DNA from: Mesocentrotus franciscanus
Taxonomy: Eukaryota; Echinodermata; Echinoidea; Camarodonta; Strongylocentrotidae
Reading direction: 5' to 3'
NCBI GenBank assembly: GCA_037976565.1
Contig: CP137671.1
Location: forward strand, 28,736,025-28,800,024
DNA: 64,000 nucleotides
Shown: positions 59,152 to 64,000 of the stretch, one piece after another
Position numbering within the stretch: the stretch's first letter is position 1
Layout of the letters: every line of letters begins with the position of its first letter
Notes under the pieces: model-generated
The model's database searches: none
Told to the model about the DNA's origin: nothing
Seen by the model: the letters and a program-made list of their open reading frames with translations, nothing else
Position numbers and translations under genes: made by a program

Positions 59152-60043
59152 TATTGCACGCATTCAAGAAATACCAATCATGTATATATTTTGTTTACGT
59201 GTACACACAGCGTTTATTTATATAGCAGAAACGTTTACAGCCTATACTACTGTTTTAAAACAAAACGTATTTACAAAATCATATTTTTAATTTTATTTTG
59301 TACGTGCCATGATTATACTTTTATTTCGTCAGTTCCCATTGGAAAAGATGATGTTCTTGTTACTCTCAATACCGTTCAACAAGACTGGATGATATTGCCT
59401 TGATTGCCATTTTCAATTATATACATGTACAGTATAATATTGAAGTTTTGTTTTGACAATTGCTCTATCATTAAACATTAATAATTATAACACTATTTTG
59501 AAAAATCAAATGTGTCTATTCGTAAAATGAATCAACATTTTTTAATAGAAATGATTTTTTTGTTTATGTTGTTATGAAATTAATGAGAATGTTCATTGGC
59601 CCAGGGCATATTTCTCCTTGTTTTCATCAGCTTAAGTTAACATTTTTGTGTGTGAATGCAATGAGAGGAGGATGAAGAGTGTATATAACATCAGATTACA
59701 AGAATAAAACAAGAATAAGAGAGAGAATGAGAGAGAGAGAGAGAGAGAGGGGGGAGAAGGAGAGGAGAACATTTCACGATGGAAGGGACAGAAAGTGAAA
59801 GGGAAAAGACGATAACTTAACACACAAAAAAACACGAGAATTCAAGTAAAAGTAGATGTTGGGCAGCAGGATAATGAGTTGTGAGTGAGACTGATATTGA
59901 ACGTGATACGTGTGTATGTTTTGTAGGCAGATAGAGACATAGAGAGCGAGAGAGAGAGAGAGGTGAAAGAGGAAGAGGAGAGAGGAAGGATGGGGTCGAT
60001 AGGGGAGAGAAGAGAAACAAGAGAAATAGAGATAAATAGAGAT

Positions 60044-60083
<40 letters not shown>

Positions 60084-60397
60084 GTGGGAGGGGGCGTTTA
60101 AGCTCCCTTCCTTCAATCTATTCAAGCTCCACCTCTCCCTACACACAAGAATGTTTATAAATAAATTTGAGAGAGACGCATGTAGGAAACGACAATATAT
60201 AGAACCTCCCCCCCCCAAAAAAAAAAACAAACAAAATAACACCAAATGTATAACCAGTCTGCAAAAATATTGAACATAGATCATTCTCCTTCACAAATAA
60301 TCACCGATTGGCCATTTGAGATTCCCCTTATTGATCTCAACTTTAAAAATCCTATCAACTAATGCCCGCGTCAAACGGTCCCGAAGTTGACACCAGG

Positions 60398-60528
60398 GGG
60401 GCGTTTCATGAAAAATTTAGTCGGTGGTTTTCACCGTCTAATATCATTTTCACCGACAATTTTTCAGGCCTCTGATTGGTCAAATTTAGTCAGCGCTGAC
60501 AATTGTCGGCGGACAAATGTTGAGGCCC
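60398..60528. mobile_element. Truncated copy of the GGGGGCGTTTCAT MITE
   Basis: The copy shares GGGGGCGTTTCATGAAA, CTGATTGGTCAAATTTAGTC and GGACAAATGTTG with the element at 7681, but the right terminus is missing where PH-C sequence resumes. Confidence 0.7.
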
Positions 60529-61139
60529 GCGTCACACTGTACCGAAGTTGACACCAGATGGACACACGATGTAGGAAATTTTCAAATTCGGCTCTAATCG
60601 TAAAGACATCGAGCCATTCGTGAGGGCATCTTAAGCCATCGTATGACCGCCGGTGGAGTTTTTCAGGCTCCGGGAGCAACTTCGTGAGCGATGGCAAAAT
60701 CTTTGGCACGCCAAAAAATTGCCCGAAGACCATTTTTCGTGTTGACTTCGTGTCATGTGTCCATCTTGCACTTCGTAAGGCCGTCGTGAGGGCATCTTGC
60801 CAAATCGTGTCATCTTCGCCTTTGCTTCGTGTGATCATCGGTGCCATCGGGCATTTTCCGCCTCACGAAGACAATACGAAGGAAACAAGAAGCTGCCCGA
60901 TTGTGTTAGGAAGGCAACACGACTACGTGAAGCCCTCGCAATGCCGTCGTTTAGCTATCGTATTATAGTACGATGACATCGAGATGGGACCACGGTGTCG
61001 GTGAAGACAGCCTAATTTAAGAAGCTCAAGTGTTTCCCATGTGCCATGGTAACGTGGACATATAAAAGGCCATCCTCAGAGCCAGAATCGGTGCTCGGGG
61101 GCAGGGTGCACAGTGCCCCCAATTTTCAGGATACTAAAC

Positions 61140-61950
61140 CAATCTTCGTAAGAAGTGCACCTTTTTACACAGGACAAGTGCCCATACTACTTTGGAAAGT
61201 GCCCCTATTAATTTTCACCTTTTTAAAGCGCCCCTTTTATTTTGACACTTGCCCCTTTTCCTTCGACAAGTTCCCATTTTCCTTTGCAATAAGTGTCCAT
61301 TTTCCATTCTCATAAGTGCCCTTTTTATCTCTAGTAAGTGCCCCTTTTCACTTTTGGTAAGTGCCCCCCCCCCTTCACCTCTGATAACTACCCTATTCAA
61401 ATTTGAGAAGTGCCCCTTTTCCTTTGTAAGAAGTGCCACTTACCCTTTTAATAACTACCCCTTTTTGACTCCGATAATCGCATCTTTTATTTTTACATGT
61501 GCCCCTTTTCCTTATGATAAGTGTCCCCATTAAAAAAAGAGCTCCTCCCCCTTCTCATAACCTTTTCAGGTGCGAATAAGTGCCCCTTTTCATTATTGTT
61601 AATTTCCCTTTTAACAATGATACGTGCCCTTTTCTTTTCTAATAAGGGACCTATCCCCTTTTCATAAATGCCCATTTTCACCTCTTATAAATTTCCCCAT
61701 CAAAATCTGATGGGTGCCCCATTTCCGTCGACAAATGCCCCTTTACCATTTTCATAAGTGCCTTTTTTAAATCCCTGGTGAGTGGCTTCTTTTCAGGTAT
61801 AAGAAGTGCCCCATTTTCACCTCTGGAAATTACCCTTTGTACTTTGACACGTGCTCCTTTTCTTTTCTAATAGGTGTCTTATCTTTTTTGAAAAGTGTCC
61901 CCTTTTCCTTTCATCATTACACGTGCCCCTAATTTAAAGTGACTAAGAGC
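61140..61950. repeat. Degenerate AAGTGCCCCTTTTC repeat array, about 22-23 bp period
   Basis: About 30 diverged units of the form AAGTGCCCCTTTTCNTTT occur in one orientation, with typical spacing 21-23 bp. It lies inside the 60,366-62,721 element. Reading frames across it are low-complexity and not genes. Confidence 0.8.
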
Positions 61951-63839
61951 AATTTCCCCCAAAGCTCGCTCGCTACACACACTCGCATTTATATATCGTA
62001 TAATTATGTTACTTATCAAAGGTCTTTTTAGTCCTCCATTATGAGAATGTGCTTATAACCCCATCAGGATTGGGTTTTTTCCTCTTTATAAGATGTAATT
62101 TTTCGCACTGCGACCTCACAAATCTTTAAAATGTTACTCGCTTCGCTCGATCACAAATAAATATTTAGACTATCACATGCAACTGCAAAGTATGATGCAT
62201 AAGCAATATCTTGTATGATGTATCAAGAGAAAAAATATTGAAAGCATCCCAGATAATGTAATCACAATGTAGGGGTATATACCAATGTCAACAAAATTGT
62301 ATATTTTCGCTTTGAGATTTCTCTTTGTAGGTGCCCTTTATTTTCCAGAAAGTGCCCTTTTTGTTGGTGCCTTCTCCCCCCCCCCCGCCCCCACTTTGGA
62401 GCATCAATAATCTCCGACCAGCAATCGATTTCCCACGGTCGGCCGAAGGTTTTATATCATCGGGAGGTCACGAGACGCCTTCGTGACATAGTTCGTGTAG
62501 CCTTCGTGTGGCCTGCGGCTAAACTACTTAATAAAAATTCACATCTTCGTGTTGCCTTCGTGTGTGGTTCGGGTGCTATCGTATGACCTTCTGTAGGCGT
62601 CGTACTTGCTTCGGCTGTTGATCGGCTGCTGACCCAGTTCGGGGCCATCTTCGTGCGAAATTTAAATTTCCGTATTCGTATGTCCATCTGGAGTCAACTT
62701 CAGGACAGTGTGACGCGAGCATATTGAAAAAATATCTTCTCTATAATTATGGTCTTTAAAAAAAAGAGAGCCGTCTCTTGTAGAGTTTCATAATGAAACA
62801 CGGTCGTAAAGACTTTCAAGGAATCAACTTAAACAATACCAATATCCTTTTGTACATTCCATAGAAATCATGTTCGGATTACATAATTGTCATTGCGATG
62901 CTCGTATATTCCAATAGATTATGGGCAAGGCTATTGCAATTGACTTGTTTGGTTTATTTATCGCCAGTCTTTGCAAACGTGCTATGGCTCAAAAGCTTGA
63001 GCTTCTACATTGTAGTACTTTTTCTTCTCGTAATTATGACACAACGTTCTGTTAATGACAAGTTAAGAAAGCAAACGTATAAAATTAAATAGCGTTTACA
63101 TTTAGAAAAAATAGAACTACAGGGACAGGCAAAACAAAAAGCATCACATAATTTCCCCCATTTTTATAAAACACTCAACTACCTAGCCATCTCCATTTCT
63201 CTCTTCAAACAACGTTACCTGTATAGACTAAACAGGAACCATCTTTTGTTATTTGCACAATTTATCTAATGAGCCTTGAACTTTGTATCTAGGAATCCCA
63301 CGTTCAGCACTAGTCAAATATTTAATTGCAACACGTGCAAAATTATGCATATGATTATATTTGATATGACGCAGTTTTCCATATCAGGCGTATGATCGAT
63401 TAGGCCCCAGCCATACCTTGCTCAGCTATACCCGATAGCGATTTTAATAACTAGGATAGTTAAATGCAGTATTTTCTTGATTTGATATTGTTTTGGCTCT
63501 GGCATCTCATCCTACAGAGTGTTCACAAAATTAGAAAACTAATTAGAGCAATAAGAGGCTGTGATGACATTCCCCCCTCAAAAGTGGCATTTGTCGCTAA
63601 TTTATGGACTTGTGAATTTTCTATACGGGTGTTATTACATGTACGTAACAAACTCGAGGTGGAGTGGGGGCGGCAGGAGGGTGGATGGTTGGTGATTGTC
63701 TGGGAAGAATAATAAGGGGGAAAGGTATTTCCAATGATTATTTGTGTTTTGTTGCAATATGAAATTTATTTATGCATATTAAATTGTATTTGTTCTCGTA
63801 AAGTTGGATAATACAGCCAGCCTTTATTATAAGAATAGG

Positions 63840-64000
63840 TGTAGATTTCGTTATTGGAAACTGGGTGTGACATGGGCTTGATACTAAAATAACCCGTGTA
63901 GGTCGCATCATTTGAAGGGCTTGTTCAGTTCCTCTATACGATTGCTATAAGATTGCATCGACGACACTTGAAAATTTCGATTCGAGAAAGGGGGCTCATG
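63840..64000 (+). promoter_or_regulatory. Promoter block of a predicted fourth tetraspanin gene
   Basis: The last bases repeat the same block: GTAGGTCGCATCATTTGAAG, CGATTGCTATAAGATTGC as the TATA-like region, then GATTCGAGAAAG and GGGGGCTCATG. In Tsp-2 and Tsp-3 the start codon follows this point by about 65-80 bp, so a fourth gene should start just outside the window. Confidence 0.55.

Larger units (their letters stand above)
60366..62721. mobile_element. Long inverted-repeat element with phased TCGTG words (family PH-C)
   Basis: Ends CCCGCGTCACACTGTACCG (60,533) and, inverted at 62,721, GCTCGCGTCACACTGTCCTG are clear inverted repeats continuing into GAAGTTGACACCAGATGG-like sequence. Matching spacers at about 27,143 and 44,330 lack it. 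Both arms carry TCGTG/TCG words spaced about 10-11 bp. The middle holds a TATAAAAGG at 61,061 and the AAGTGCCCC repeat array. A partial extra end (60,366) and a truncated MITE lie at the left border. Confidence 0.75.
59152..63900. repeat. Tsp array spacer, copy 3
   Basis: Matches spacers 1 and 2 apart from the 2.4-kb PH-C insertion at 60,366. Leads into a fourth promoter block. Confidence 0.8.

Noticed and set aside
61046..61681. Protein with repeated KCPFS- or KGHL-like units
   Set aside because: A frame across the AAGTGCCCC repeat array; units are out of frame with each other in places and drift freely.

Overview
The window is animal genomic DNA. It is intron-rich and AT-rich, full of microsatellites, and carries two tandem gene families plus many non-autonomous transposons. 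Conserved GT/AG splice sites, tRNA-derived SINEs, LINE remnants and foldback elements with about 15-bp internal repeats (a style described for sea urchin TU elements) suggest a marine invertebrate deuterostome, possibly an echinoderm. That assignment is inference. No bacterial-type operon, rRNA, CRISPR or viral gene was seen.

Region 1 (1-15,260): two tandem copies of a CNNM-like gene (DUF21 membrane domain plus a CBS pair). Copy 1 enters from the left edge with exons 3-8 (331-5575). Copy 2 is complete with eight exons (8821-15205, 429 aa). The 3.2-kb spacer holds two MITEs and two long palindromes, one ending exactly at the copy 2 start codon. Exon 6 and the intron before it are almost identical between copies while exon 7 is clearly diverged, which suggests gene conversion.

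Region 2 (15,260-20,100): gene-poor DNA with one foldback element flanked by a 9-bp target duplication.

Region 3 (20,100-64,000): a plus-strand tandem array of tetraspanin genes. Tsp-1 is 20,163-24,752, Tsp-2 is 33,816-41,537 and Tsp-3 is 46,137-57,448. All have seven exons, every exon junction in phase 0, and full-length reading frames. The last 100 bp repeat the promoter block of Tsp-2 and Tsp-3, so a fourth gene should begin just past the right edge. Tsp-2 has a tandemly duplicated exon 2. Tsp-1 has two decayed extra copies of exon 4 fused to SINE sequence. Tsp-3 carries a dead LINE in intron 4.

Mobile DNA: paralogous empty sites inside the two gene arrays allow several insertions to be mapped closely. 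Three unrelated terminal-inverted-repeat element families (4610-5454 and 46,250-47,316; 44,438-45,085; 60,366-62,721) are packed with a short word repeated every 10-11 bp, with gaps of about 21-22 bp. The mean spacing is about 10.5 bp, the helical repeat of DNA, so each word falls on the same face of the helix. This is the most unusual signal in the window. Two of these families also carry a TATAAAA box next to the array. Other elements use TTAA targets and form a nested chain (47,721-49,394).
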